Part shown: positions 26,083 to 34,744 of the stretch, piece by piece
Layout of the letters: every line of letters starts with the position of its first letter
Position numbering within the stretch: the stretch's first letter is position 1
NCBI RefSeq assembly: GCF_028623165.1
Contig: NZ_CP117768.1
Location: 1,116,001 to 1,180,000 of the forward strand
DNA: 64,000 nt
Source of the DNA: Nostoc sp. UHCC 0926
GTDB taxonomy: Bacteria > Cyanobacteriota > Cyanobacteriia > Cyanobacteriales > Nostocaceae
Reading direction: 5' to 3'
Position numbers and translations under genes: made by a program
The notes under the pieces: generated by a model
The model's input: only the letters and a program-made list of their open reading frames with translations
Database searches by the model: none
What the model was told of the DNA's origin: nothing

Positions 26083-26283
26083 CTAGTAGGCGATCGCAAG
26101 CGACCTGTGATATTCAGCCCTGCACAAACGTTTATAGCTGATTACCCGCAGACAGTGGCCAGTAGTTGCATCCCAAATACGGATGGTTTCATCATTACTG
26201 CCACTAACAATGCGCTGGTTGTCGCGGGAAAAGGCCACTGAATTGACCCCAGAATCATGCCCGACTATACCACTACTACTCAG
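26083..26283 (-). pseudogene. WD40-repeat gene fragment
   Basis: An open stretch without a start reads LSSSGIVGHDSGVNSVAFSR, then IVSGSNDETIRIWDATTG and HCLRVIS, which is one complete WD40 blade with the GH and WD marks. It ends at a TAG at 26083 after unrelated residues, and a TAA lies just upstream. It is a piece of a large WD40 gene captured between tnsB and the left end. Confidence 0.8.
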
Positions 26284-26326
26284 GTTTTACCCCTTACATA
26301 AATAAATACATTGCCGCTTCAAGAAT

Positions 26327-26562
26327 GCGACATCTAATTCGTGAAATCTTTTGATAGCACACTTTCTCACAGAAGAAAATAAACGACCATTAAAATGTGA
26401 AATTTTTGGTTTTGCGACCTCAAATTTTGAAATCATCGAAAATCTCTAGTCACTTTTGGATAATCCTATAAATTAACAAAAACCTTGCTATACAAGGTTT
26501 TGTTAGGTTAAAACTAACGACATTAATTTGTGAAGTAACGACATCTAATTTGTGAATGTACA
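26327..26562 (-). repeat. CAST left end (LE) with five TnsB-type sites
   Basis: Sites of the form CGACAT-TAATTTGTGAA lie at 26327-26347, 26383-26403, 26414-26433, 26517-26536 and 26538-26562 (terminal, ending TGTACA). The two outermost are adjacent and the others are spaced more widely than at RE. A perfect hairpin (AAAACCTTG-ctata-CAAGGTTTT, 26479-26501) lies between sites. The difference in spacing is what normally tells LE from RE. Confidence 0.85.
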
Positions 26563-26629
26563 TTTAGATAGAGTAGCCTTGATTGCTCTGTAAGAAGCAA
26601 GTTTGACCTCTAATACTCACGACTCAGCA

Positions 26630-28939
26630 CTATTTTAAATGGCGGATTACTTCGGCAACTGACCAAGCTTGAGCGATCGCTCCTCTGGGTGTATGAGGTG
26701 CATCGCCATCAAAAATCTCAGAAATAGAACCAAGACTTGCGCCAGATAAGAAGTGATCTAGCAGAGGTTGCCAATCAAAAGGTAGCGATTGTTGCGGATA
26801 AAAACGTTGCCAAGCACGAATAAATGGGCCAATTAGCCAAGCCCAAACAGTGCCTTGGTGATAAGCGCGATCGCGTTGCTCTTGGTTACCCTCATATCTC
26901 CCTTTGTATTCAGGATCTCCCGGATCGAGGCTGCGAAGACCATAGGGAGTCAGCAAGCTGGTAGTTGCCAAATCTAATACCTGACACCCTTGCTGTGCAA
27001 AAAACCCACAATGGTGCAGTGACAGTGCCAAAACCGCATTAGGACGAATTTGAAAATTCCGGCGATCGTCTGGCTCAATAGTGTCGTACAAATAACCTAG
27101 CTGAGGATTCCAGAACTTTTGCAGAGAGGTTTTCACCTGTTGTGCTTGCTGAGTATAACGTTGTGCTTGCTTAGTGAGACGCACTGGATCGCCAAACTTA
27201 AGCTCGCTCAAGCGTTCTGCCCACTGACTCAGCCAACATAAAGCTGAATACCACAGCGCATTAATTTCTACTGGCTTACCATGACGGGGAGTGAGAGGGT
27301 GTGCCCCAATTACCACATCCATCCAGGTGAGGGCTACACCACGAGCATCCCAACTAATAAGCCCATCAGTAGCATCAACCTGGATATTGTAGCGTGTACC
27401 ACCAACAAAGGCTTTGTGGATTTGTTGGACTACGGGGAATTGCTCTGCCAAAAATTCCCAGTCTTGAGTAGCTTCTAAATAAAGTCCTAAAGTTTCAATC
27501 CACCACAGCGCCGCATCTATACTGTTATAAAGTGGTTCGCCATCGCCATCAGGAAATGCATTAGGAATCAAACCGTGGCGACAGTAATGCCCAAAAGTCC
27601 CCAATACTCTTTTTGCCAGGTCAAAGCGCTGTGGAACTAGTGCCAACCCAGGTAAGGCGATTAATATGTCGCGTCCTCGGTCATTAAACCAGTGATAACC
27701 AGCAATGATTGTGGGGCCTGCAATTGAGGCTCGATAGACGATAAACTGATCGCTTGCTTTGAGTAGTTGCTGCCAGATTGTAGATTGGGCATTGGGCATT
27801 GGGCACTTGTACTGAGCATCTCGGCTTGCTTCTCTTCGAGAGGCTGCGCCAACGACTGCGCTCAACACAAGTCGCTCGATGGAGCCGGCGTCGTTGGCGT
27901 AGCCTCTCCAAGAGTTGTATTGGGGAGCCAGCGCTGTGGGCGGGTTTTCCGACTTGAGGCGACTGGCGTCATGGGGCATAAGAGGCAGAGGTCTAGGGAT
28001 GGGGAGCAAAGGGGATGGGGGCAGAGAGATTCGATTCTTTATTACTCCTTTGCTCCTTTGCTCCTCTGCTCCTCTGCCTCCCTCGCTCCAGCCAAAAATC
28101 TGGGAGAGCCGTTCTTGCTCTGCCTCCACGGCTTCTGCAAAGGTTTCAGAGGTGAGAACACCTGCCATCGAGTCGGGAAAACCTACTCGTGCTTCTAGAG
28201 TCACCGCATCTCCTGGTTGCAATGTGACTATCAAGTAACCTGGACTGTAGAGGTCTTCCCTGTTGCCTAAGCCCCGTTTTGTCTCCTCAGGCAATCCATA
28301 ATTCCAATACCAAACTGCATCTGGTTGATAATTTCCTTGTGTCCAACGCAAGTGCCAAGGTATACCATAATGCCCGTAATTTTTGGCTTGCAGACAGACT
28401 TGCTGTTGCCCAACCAATTCTGAGAACTGCAATCCTTGACTAGCAGTTTGCTGGTGGTGAAAATCACGTTCTGCTATCAGCAGTCGCAGCCGTAAAATCG
28501 CTGTGTCACTTCCTTCATAGCGATATTGGATCAAAATTCGATGACAAAATTGGGCAGGGGCATTGCTTATCTCCCTTTGTCCCCAGTCCCGAGTCCCCAC
28601 TAACCCATAGGGCATCACCAATTGTCTAATTAACTGCCAGTTATCTTGACCCCAAATCCATTTTGGAACTGGGTTAATATCAAAACTGCGTAGCAATTCG
28701 TAGCCTCTGAGTTCAATCTGACTGTTACCCCAAACATTTGTCCCCAGTGCCACAATGCCCCCGAATACTTCTAAGCTAGCTTCTAGGTGCGAAAACAGCA
28801 GAGTCCGCCCAGAAGGCGGGTTTGTTGCGGTAAACAGCCAACCGTGATAAGTGCGTGTGCGGACATCAGAAACCGTACCGCTGGCAAAACTTCCCAAGCC
28901 ATTGGTAAGCAACCATTCTCTTGTATCTAAATCAGGCAT
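26630..28939 (-). CDS. Glycogen debranching enzyme (amylo-alpha-1,6-glucosidase type)
   Basis: A 769-residue protein. The N-terminal GDE_N domain has REWLLTNGLGSFASGTVSDV and RTYHGWLFTATNPPSGR. The C-terminal (alpha/alpha)6 GDE_C domain has YHWFNDRGRDILIALPGLAL, GEPLYNSIDAALWWIE, LTWMDVVIGAHPLTPR and YHQGTVWAWLIGPF with the catalytic acids. It removes alpha-1,6 branches of glycogen in the cytosol. At about residues 285-390 a low-complexity stretch is coded by dispersed repeats inserted in frame between the two domains. It lies next to the CAST LE but looks intact; its stop is 68 bp from the transposon end. Confidence 0.88.
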   Translation of the reverse strand: MPDLDTREWLLTNGLGSFASGTVSDVRTRTYHGWLFTATNPPSGRTLLFSHLEASLEVFGGIVALGTNVWGNSQIELRGYELLRSFDINPVPKWIWGQDNWQLIRQLVMPYGLVGTRDWGQREISNAPAQFCHRILIQYRYEGSDTAILRLRLLIAERDFHHQQTASQGLQFSELVGQQQVCLQAKNYGHYGIPWHLRWTQGNYQPDAVWYWNYGLPEETKRGLGNREDLYSPGYLIVTLQPGDAVTLEARVGFPDSMAGVLTSETFAEAVEAEQERLSQIFGWSEGGRGAEEQRSKGVIKNRISLPPSPLLPIPRPLPLMPHDASRLKSENPPTALAPQYNSWRGYANDAGSIERLVLSAVVGAASRREASRDAQYKCPMPNAQSTIWQQLLKASDQFIVYRASIAGPTIIAGYHWFNDRGRDILIALPGLALVPQRFDLAKRVLGTFGHYCRHGLIPNAFPDGDGEPLYNSIDAALWWIETLGLYLEATQDWEFLAEQFPVVQQIHKAFVGGTRYNIQVDATDGLISWDARGVALTWMDVVIGAHPLTPRHGKPVEINALWYSALCWLSQWAERLSELKFGDPVRLTKQAQRYTQQAQQVKTSLQKFWNPQLGYLYDTIEPDDRRNFQIRPNAVLALSLHHCGFFAQQGCQVLDLATTSLLTPYGLRSLDPGDPEYKGRYEGNQEQRDRAYHQGTVWAWLIGPFIRAWQRFYPQQSLPFDWQPLLDHFLSGASLGSISEIFDGDAPHTPRGAIAQAWSVAEVIRHLK
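27780..28085. repeat. Dispersed repeats inside the debranching enzyme gene
   Basis: A composite of repeat pieces: ATTGGGCATTGGGCAC, TTCTCTTCGAGAGGCTGCGCC, GTTGGCGTAGCCTCTCCAAG, and CTCCTTTGCTCCTCTGCTCC-type runs. The plus strand is also open here. It replaces a domain linker in frame. Confidence 0.75.
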
Positions 28940-29070
28940 TTGCTACTCAAAATCGTTATGAGTATGATATAGTCGTAACAGATTGTAATTAAACTGTGAG
29001 AGCGTAGATGGGTGAGTTTTAGCTGACCCGAATTCTAACGCTACTAAACGGATAAAGGAGAATTAGGTTA

Positions 29071-29682
29071 ATGTCCCTCACTTACGGAACCGAAGGAAGC
29101 CTCCGCGTTGGTCAACAAGCTCCCGATTTCACAGCAACGGCTGTGGTAGATCAGGAATTTAAGACAATCAAACTTTCCGATTATCGCGGTAAATATGTCG
29201 TCCTGTTTTTCTACCCACTAGACTTTACCTTTGTTTGTCCCACTGAAATCACAGCATTTAGCGATCGCTACGAAGAATTCAATAAAATTAATACAGAAGT
29301 CCTTGGGGCTTCCGTTGACAGTGAATTCTCCCACCTCGCTTGGATTCAAACAGATCGTAAGTCTGGTGGCGTCGGCGACCTGAATTATCCTCTAGTCTCC
29401 GACATCAAGAAAGAGATTAGCGCCGCTTATAACGTGCTTGACCCAGCAGCAGGCATTGCCTTGCGTGGTCTGTTCCTCATCGATAAAGATGGTATCATAC
29501 AGCACGCCACCATCAACAACCTAGCTTTTGGTCGCAGCGTTGATGAAACCCTGCGGACATTGCAAGCAATTCAGTATGTTCAGTCTCACCCCGACGAAGT
29601 TTGCCCTGCTGGTTGGCAACCTGGTGATCAGACAATGGTTCCTGACCCAGTGAAGTCTAAAGTATACTTCTCTGCTGTCTAA
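29071..29682 (+). CDS. Typical 2-Cys peroxiredoxin
   Basis: A 203-residue AhpC/TSA protein. The peroxidatic cysteine is in [20 protein letters not shown] and the resolving cysteine in [17 protein letters not shown]. The catalytic Thr and Arg positions fit the typical 2-Cys group (cyanobacterial/plastid type, reduced by thioredoxin). It detoxifies peroxides in the cytosol. A good AAGGAGAA ribosome site precedes the ATG. It is divergent from the debranching gene and followed by a strong terminator. Confidence 0.95.
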   Translation: MSLTYGTEGSLRVGQQAPDFTATAVVDQEFKTIKLSDYRGKYVVLFFYPLDFTFVCPTEITAFSDRYEEFNKINTEVLGASVDSEFSHLAWIQTDRKSGGVGDLNYPLVSDIKKEISAAYNVLDPAAGIALRGLFLIDKDGIIQHATINNLAFGRSVDETLRTLQAIQYVQSHPDEVCPAGWQPGDQTMVPDPVKSKVYFSAV

Positions 29683-29740
29683 ATTTTGCTAGCTACCAAA
29701 CTCTAATCCATCCTATTGGAGTTGAGAGTAAAATCAATGA

Positions 29741-29805
29741 AAACCACAGATAAATAGAGATACACATTAAACAGTGTCAACCTCCATATGTATCTGTGGT
29801 TTTTT
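29741..29805 (+). terminator. Terminator after the peroxiredoxin gene
   Basis: A 12-bp perfect stem (AAACCACAGATA / TATCTGTGGTTT) with a 38-nt loop, ending in TTTTTT. Confidence 0.7.
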
Positions 29806-29840
29806 CATCCAATAGTATTTAAATAATCAGGCTAAAAATT

Positions 29841-30377
29841 ATGCTTACTTCAACTGATTTTAGTGGTTTATTGAATGAGCGTTTCTTCCGCAATTTTTTA
29901 CCAGTTCCAGCAACACATCAACTCAGGTTGGGAGTGGGAACACCAGATTTTCAGCTGGCAGATATTACCAACGGGACTTTAGTAAAATTGTCTGATTATA
30001 AAGGCAAGCAACCAGTATTAGTCGCCTTTACTCGCATCTTTACCGAAAAACAATATTGTCCTTTTTGTTTTCCTCACATCAAAGCTTTGAAGGAGAATTA
30101 CGATCAATTCAAAAAGCGTGGTATAGAAGTTTTGATGATTACTAGTACTGATGAACGGCAGAGTCAAATAGTTGTGAAAGATTTAAACTTACAAATGCCG
30201 TTGCTCAGTGATCCAAGTTGTCGCATATTTCGTACCTATCAAGTAGGACAAGCACTGGGAGCGCCTTTACCAGCCCAGTTTGTATTAGATAAAGAAGGAA
30301 AACTTCGCTACTGGCATTTATTTTCTTTTCTGGATCACAACGCCAGTGTTGAGACATTGTTAGAACAATTCAATTAA
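29841..30377 (+). CDS. Peroxiredoxin-like (AhpC/TSA) protein
   Basis: A 178-residue thioredoxin-fold protein. After an N-terminal extension, GTPDFQLADITNGTLVKLSDYKG leads to the active-site region TEKQYCPFCFPHIKAL, which has a CxxC in place of the single peroxidatic Cys of its neighbour. LPAQFVLDKEGKLRYWH is the typical C-terminal strand. It is probably a bacterioferritin-comigratory-like or redoxin-type thiol peroxidase. It follows the 2-Cys peroxiredoxin on the same strand but has its own leader after a terminator. Confidence 0.8.
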   Translation: MLTSTDFSGLLNERFFRNFLPVPATHQLRLGVGTPDFQLADITNGTLVKLSDYKGKQPVLVAFTRIFTEKQYCPFCFPHIKALKENYDQFKKRGIEVLMITSTDERQSQIVVKDLNLQMPLLSDPSCRIFRTYQVGQALGAPLPAQFVLDKEGKLRYWHLFSFLDHNASVETLLEQFN

Positions 30378-31039
30378 GTATAAGGTGTAAGATTGGCAAT
30401 GTCCGCCCTACTTATAAACCTGTGAGGTTTTCTCGTGCTGACACTTTACCACGCGCCTTTTTCTCCCAATTCGCGCCGCGTCTGGATTACTTTACTAGAA
30501 AAAGGACTTGAGTTTGAATTGGTAAGAGATAAAACTGAATGGGGAGCAGTTTAAAGCAGAGTTTTTGGCAATTAACCTTTTCCATCATATTCCAGCTTTG
30601 GTAGATGATGGCTTTAATGTAGTAGAATCCTTAGCAATTCTGGACTATTTCGAGGCAAAATATCCTACACTTGCGATGTTGCCAAAAGATGCCAAGGATT
30701 TAGCGATCGCCCGGATGGTACAACTGGTAACTGTGAATGAGCTTTTGCCAGCAGCCACCACCTTTCTACCTCAGTTTCTCGGCTTGCCTGGAGGAAATCC
30801 AGAAAAAATCGAGAAGGCACAGGAAAAAATTGCCACAGTGCTGAAGTTTTTTGAAAATTTATGATCGCCCTTACTTTGCTAGTCAAAACCTCACTCTTGC
30901 CGAAGTTGTGGCTGGAACTGTAGTAACTGTGCTGCCAAGTGTAGGCATTTCCCTAATTGACATACTCCCCCGAATTTAGCGAAGCTGATTCGGGGGATTC
31001 TAGGCTCAAACAGCGATTACTGGCATAGCCAGTCTGATA

Positions 31040-32128
31040 TCACCTAACCCAACAGTCGATGCCCCGACTTTGAATGTTCTTAGCGGCGTTTTAATCACGT
31101 CCATTTACTGACTGACATGATGGACAACGCCACTCTCTGACGGATAAAGCCAGAGTTTCTAAAACGTGTCCGCAACAAGAGCAAGTTTTACTAGAGGGAT
31201 ACCACTGGTCAATATAGACCATTTGTTTATCTTTCTTCAATGCTTGCCACTCTAGGATATTCAGAAAGTCTCGAAGTGCTAAATCGCTAATTTTTCTTCC
31301 CCACAAGCGCTTCATCCCCTTGAGGTTTAGCGTCTCAAAACACAGCACATCAAACCTGTCGGTCAAGTCATGCGCTAACTTCCAGAACCAATCAGTTCTG
31401 CGGTTAGCTATGTCTTCATGGGCACGGACTAAATTTTTCCTCGCTCGTTCTCTGTTGGACGAACCTTTTACCTTCTTAGAGTGATATCTATTCGCAATCT
31501 TTATGACATTGAGTGATTGCTTGAAGAATTGGGGTGACTCAATTTTAGAGCCGTCCGAGCAGGTTAGGAATGTCTTTAAGCCAAAATCAAACCCCGCTAT
31601 TTTACCAGTCGTAAATTTGATTTCTGGCTGATCAGCACTATCGACAACAACAACCAAAAACAACTCACCTAGCGGTGTGCGTTTAATAGTCAAAATCTTA
31701 ATTTTTCCTTCTATCTCTCTGGAGTTCCAATATTGATAAGTCCGATTCCCAATTTTAACTCGATTGCCGCCTAAAAACTTATAGCCAGCTTGCTTTAGCG
31801 TGAATGATTTGTATTTTCTAACCTTCTTAAACCCTGGTGGTCTAACCCCGTTTTTATTATGCTTGAAAAATAACTGGTACGCTTTCTCAATGCGTTGACA
31901 GATATCCTGTACTGCCTGAGAACCTACTGATTGCCAGAATTCTTTACGTTTCCGCAATTTGGCAATATGAGCCTGAAGTTTTGCACAATTCAAGTGTTTA
32001 CCCCACATCCGATAATATCTTTTGTGGAGAGCAATACAATGATTATAAATTATCCCAGCAGCATTGATTGACCGCTTGAGGAATCTGTTTCGCTTGTGTT
32101 GATATAACTTGAATTTCAGTGTTTTCAT
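31040..32128 (-). pseudogene. tnpB: TnpB RNA-guided nuclease, premature stop
   Basis: A 345-residue frame from the ATG at 32128. The RuvC residues are visible: D in GFDFGLKTFLTCSDG, E in VLCFETLNLKGMK and the last D in VNGRD. The zinc finger has CSCCGHVLE and CPSC. Directly after NGRD a TAA replaces the usual hydrophobic codon. The frame then continues NAAKNIQSRGIDCWVR to a TGA at 31040. All catalytic residues are before the stop, so partial activity cannot be excluded, but the conserved NAA helix is lost. Confidence 0.85.
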
Positions 32129-32162
32129 AGTTTTACAGTACCATGACTAGTGTAGACAATCA

Positions 32163-32577
32163 ATGCTTATCTACATGAAATCTGTATATAATCATTACAA
32201 TCACGCGCTGTGGGCTTCTTCTGTTCACTTAGTCTGGATACCATCTAGACGTAGAAAAATATTTGCAAATAACGAAGAATTGAAACTTCGATGCATTCAA
32301 ATATTCCAGTCTGTAGCTAATGATAATAAATGGGTTATCAAGGCAATGGAAGTCGCCCCAGATCATGTTCATCTACTGGTTGAATATTACCCGCAGCATT
32401 CAATATCTCAGGTGATTAAAGCTTTCAAAGGTCGGTCATCAAGATATTTAAGACAAGAGTTTCCAGCAATTTTTGAGACTACCTAGCTTGTGGACACATT
32501 CATATATGTTTGACACTACAGGAAAAGTTAGCACTCAGAAAGTTTTAGAGTACATTAATGATCCACATCATGGCTGA
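32163..32577 (+). pseudogene. tnpA: TnpA Y1 transposase, frameshifted
   Basis: The first 107 residues contain the HUH motif (DHVHLLVEYYP). The frame stops at ETT-TAG. In another frame the family sequence continues LPSLWTHSYMFDTTGKVSTQ then KVLEYINDPHHG to a TGA at 32577, holding the expected catalytic Tyr (VLEY). A small deletion at about 32477-32482 therefore separates the HUH motif from the Tyr, and the transposase is inactive. Confidence 0.85.
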
Positions 32578-32841
32578 ATGAATTCAGCCAGTTCGCTTAT
32601 ATCCCCCGCATCTGTTGCACGGGGGCTTTACGCATCACGACTCGTAACTATTCAAAACTGAGCGCTTGGCATGATCTAGCACGGACAACGTGGCAAGCTA
32701 CCGAAACTACTCCGGAGGCAATGGAAACGTTTAAGTCAATCGTGCTGGCGAGAATGGCACAGTAAATTCATACATAACTAATTTAGAGACGCGAAGCTGG
32801 ACTTCGTGCCGCAATTTTCGTGTCTCTACAATCCAAAATAT

Positions 32842-33873
32842 TTACAGCTTGACTTGGTGCAAATGACTGCGGGGATTATAAGTACGTATAGCCCGGATTT
32901 TTTCATAATATTCCCGCTCTTGTTGGCTGAGGTCTTTTGGTGGAACGATCGCCACCTTCACCAACTGATCACCGCGTCCACTCTTGGCAAGAGGCCAACC
33001 TTTGCCACGTAAACGCAGTGATTGACCAGAACGCACTCCCGCTGGTAGCTTGACATTAACTGAACCATCAGGTGTGGGTACATCAATAGACGCTCCTAAG
33101 GTAGCTTCATCTGGTGTGATTGCTACTTCGCACACCAAGTTATCGCCTTCCATTTGGAAGAACGAGTGCGGCTGAAGTTCGACTTTTAAGTACAAATCCC
33201 CTCGTTGTTGAGTCATCGGGTTGATTTGACCTTTACCCCGCACGCGCAGGCGAGTACCAGGTTTAGCCCCAGATGGGATACGAACATCAATTGTTTCGTT
33301 ACCTAAACTGAAGCGCTTTTGCACACCGTTAAATGCTTCAGCAAAAGTTAGGCTGATTACAGCTTCTGTGTCCTGGGAAGTACCCGTGCTTGCATCACCA
33401 AACCCATAATCGTTAAAGCCGCTGCTAAAACCACTCGGCGCACCTGTGGAACTGCGGTAAGAGTAATTTTGTGAGTAATTTGAGTAATTTTGTGAGTAAC
33501 TTTGTCGCCCACCGCGAGGGGTAGCACCGCCAAAGCGTCCTAGCAACTCATTGATGAACTCATCAAAATTGCCGTATTGACTGAAGTCAAAGCCACCCAT
33601 ATCAGCACCAACACCACCGGATGGGAAACCTTCACCAGCTTGTTTCCAATATTGACCAAATTGGTCGTATTTTTTGCGTTTATCTGTATCTGACACAACT
33701 TCGTAGGCTTCGCTAACTTCTTTGAAGCGTGCTTCTGCCTGTTTGTTATTTGGGTTGACATCGGGGTGATATTTGCGGGCTAGTTTACGAAAGGCTTGTT
33801 TAATCTCCTCCTGACTGGCAGTCTTACTAACTCCCAAAATTGCGTAATAGTCTTTGAAGTCGGTTGCAGCCAT
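32842..33873 (-). CDS. DnaJ-class co-chaperone (CbpA-like)
   Basis: A 343-residue J-protein. The J domain (residues 1-75) has the HPD motif in [17 protein letters not shown]- and S/Y-rich linker with repeated YSQNYS units follows, then the two C-terminal beta domains ([32 protein letters not shown]). The zinc-finger domain of type I DnaJ is absent, so this is type II. It stimulates DnaK ATPase and delivers substrates in the cytosol. Gene order gives no operon partner; the P-loop kinase gene is about 175 bp upstream on the genome and reads away from it in the same orientation. Confidence 0.9.
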   Translation of the reverse strand: MAATDFKDYYAILGVSKTASQEEIKQAFRKLARKYHPDVNPNNKQAEARFKEVSEAYEVVSDTDKRKKYDQFGQYWKQAGEGFPSGGVGADMGGFDFSQYGNFDEFINELLGRFGGATPRGGRQSYSQNYSNYSQNYSYRSSTGAPSGFSSGFNDYGFGDASTGTSQDTEAVISLTFAEAFNGVQKRFSLGNETIDVRIPSGAKPGTRLRVRGKGQINPMTQQRGDLYLKVELQPHSFFQMEGDNLVCEVAITPDEATLGASIDVPTPDGSVNVKLPAGVRSGQSLRLRGKGWPLAKSGRGDQLVKVAIVPPKDLSQQEREYYEKIRAIRTYNPRSHLHQVKL

Positions 33874-34050
33874 CTACTAGTCTCCTATAGAAATTCCTGT
33901 TATGTTTTTTTTTAAGATCACAGATGTTTAATTGCTAGGTATAGTGCCAAGCAATAAAGAATCTGATTTTAAATTAGCAAATAATATAGAAAATCAAGTG
34001 TGGTTCTTGCTCACCGTGCGATCGCAATTTCCGTACTCCGATTTTTCTGA

Positions 34051-34524
34051 TCAGCGGATCAGCCTGTCTAACCCTTCTTCCAGGCTTGGGGGAGCATCCC
34101 GGAGTTGACGGTGCATCCGCAAAATAATTTCTTCTGGAACCTGGCGCGATCGCCTTTTATTGCGTGCCAAACACTGCCAAACTGGCGTATCCACCCAAAT
34201 TCCCGTAATCTGGGTAAAGCCCAAGTCACGGGCTAAAGCAATGACTTCACGTCGATGGCGGCGTTGGGCGTTGGTAGCGTCGAAAATTGCTGTATTTTCT
34301 GTAGAAATAGCTTGCTGAAATTGCCGTTCTACTTCCCGCCAAATCAGCAGCCACGACCCCTGAATGGCTTGTGAACCGAACAGTTGCCCCCGGATGGCAT
34401 CCGTAGAAATCAGCGACATCTGGGGGCATTCTGCCAGTAATATTTTTGCCAAAGTTGACTTACCGCTACCTGGAAGACCAATCAGTAATAAAAGTGAGCA
34501 GTGAGAAGTTACAGCAGTTTTCAT
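34051..34524 (-). CDS. Small P-loop kinase (AAA_33 type)
   Basis: A 157-residue protein. Walker A is LLIGLPGSGKSTLAKILL; a DATNAQRRHRREVIALA segment is the Walker B and substrate-binding region typical of polynucleotide-kinase-like or zeta-toxin-like P-loop kinases; ARNKRRSRQVPEEIILRM gives the lid arginines. The substrate is unknown (nucleic-acid 5'-OH, nucleoside or small alcohol). The length suggests a single kinase domain without phosphatase or ligase partners. Confidence 0.75.
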   Translation of the reverse strand: MKTAVTSHCSLLLLIGLPGSGKSTLAKILLAECPQMSLISTDAIRGQLFGSQAIQGSWLLIWREVERQFQQAISTENTAIFDATNAQRRHRREVIALARDLGFTQITGIWVDTPVWQCLARNKRRSRQVPEEIILRMHRQLRDAPPSLEEGLDRLIR

Positions 34525-34545
34525 GTATTTGAATCACATCTGTCG

Positions 34546-34735
34546 TAGGGGCGCAAGGCCTTGCGCCCCTACCGCGTGGTCTATTTACCTGAAAATAACT
34601 GTAAAAGTGAAGAATTAAAAGTGAGGAGTGAAGAATAATCAGAATTTTTAATCATTAACTCCTAACTCCTGTACAGACGCGATTAATCGCGTCTCTCCTA
34701 ACTCCTGTACAGACGCGATTGATTAATCGCGTCTC
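34546..34735. repeat. Cluster of dispersed palindromic repeats
   Basis: Contains GTAGGGGCGCAAGGCCTTGC (with the palindrome GGCGCAAGGCCTTGCGCC) and two tandem copies of a CTGTACAGACGCGATTAATC-type unit. The second copy has an extra GATT. The same units occur at about 2054, 48718 and 62942, so both families are multicopy in this genome. Confidence 0.85.
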
Positions 34736-34744
34736 TCCTAACTA

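Larger units (their letters stand above)
4776..26562 (-). mobile_element. Type V-K CRISPR-associated transposon (CAST)
   Basis: A Tn7-like element of about 21.8 kb bounded by inverted copies of TGTACATTCACAAATTAG (4776 inward) and its complement ending at 26562. It encodes TnsB, TnsC, TniQ, Cas12k, a tracrRNA and a CRISPR array in the canonical V-K order, with no TnsA. Known members (ShCAST, AcCAST) insert 60-66 bp from a GTN PAM guided by crRNA; lacking TnsA, they also form cointegrates. The flanking 5-mers (CCACG at 4771-4775, TTTAG at 26563-26567) are not a target duplication. All core genes look intact, so the element may be mobile or recently mobile. Confidence 0.95.
30962..32648. mobile_element. 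IS200/IS605-family element with decayed tnpA and tnpB
   Basis: Inserted in the GST pseudogene directly after TTGAC (30957-30961). Both ends have subterminal hairpins: CCCCCGAATTTAGCG...ATTCGGGGG near 30967-30998, and CCCCCGCATCTGTTGCACGGGGG near 32606-32629. tnpB (minus) and tnpA (plus) are divergent. There is no target duplication, as expected. The boundaries are set by joining the GST frame (GISLID to YSKLSAW) and may be off by a few bases. Confidence 0.85.
30435..32765 (+). pseudogene. Glutathione S-transferase, frameshifted and split by an IS200/IS605 element
   Basis: From a GTG at 30435: LTLYHAPFSPNSRRVWITLL, the GST N-terminal thioredoxin fold. At about 30534 a 1-base change shifts the frame (stop TAA against continuation KLNGEQFKAEFLAIN). 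The GST sequence then runs on (HHIPALVDDGFNVVESLAIL), shifts again near 30858, and reads YDRPYFASQNLTLAEVVAGT to GISLID at 30961. After the inserted element it resumes YSKLSAWHDLARTTWQ and ends at 32765. Three separate lesions show an old pseudogene. Confidence 0.88.

Noticed and set aside
25908..26141. Plus-strand 77-codon frame in the LE region
   Set aside because: It crosses the MITE-like repeat and the end of the WD40 fragment; repeat-coded.
26563..26640. Protospacer for one of the six array spacers or the homing spacer next to LE
   Set aside because: No convincing match to any spacer was found in the 60-90 bp beyond LE; a loose similarity to the homing spacer needs gaps.
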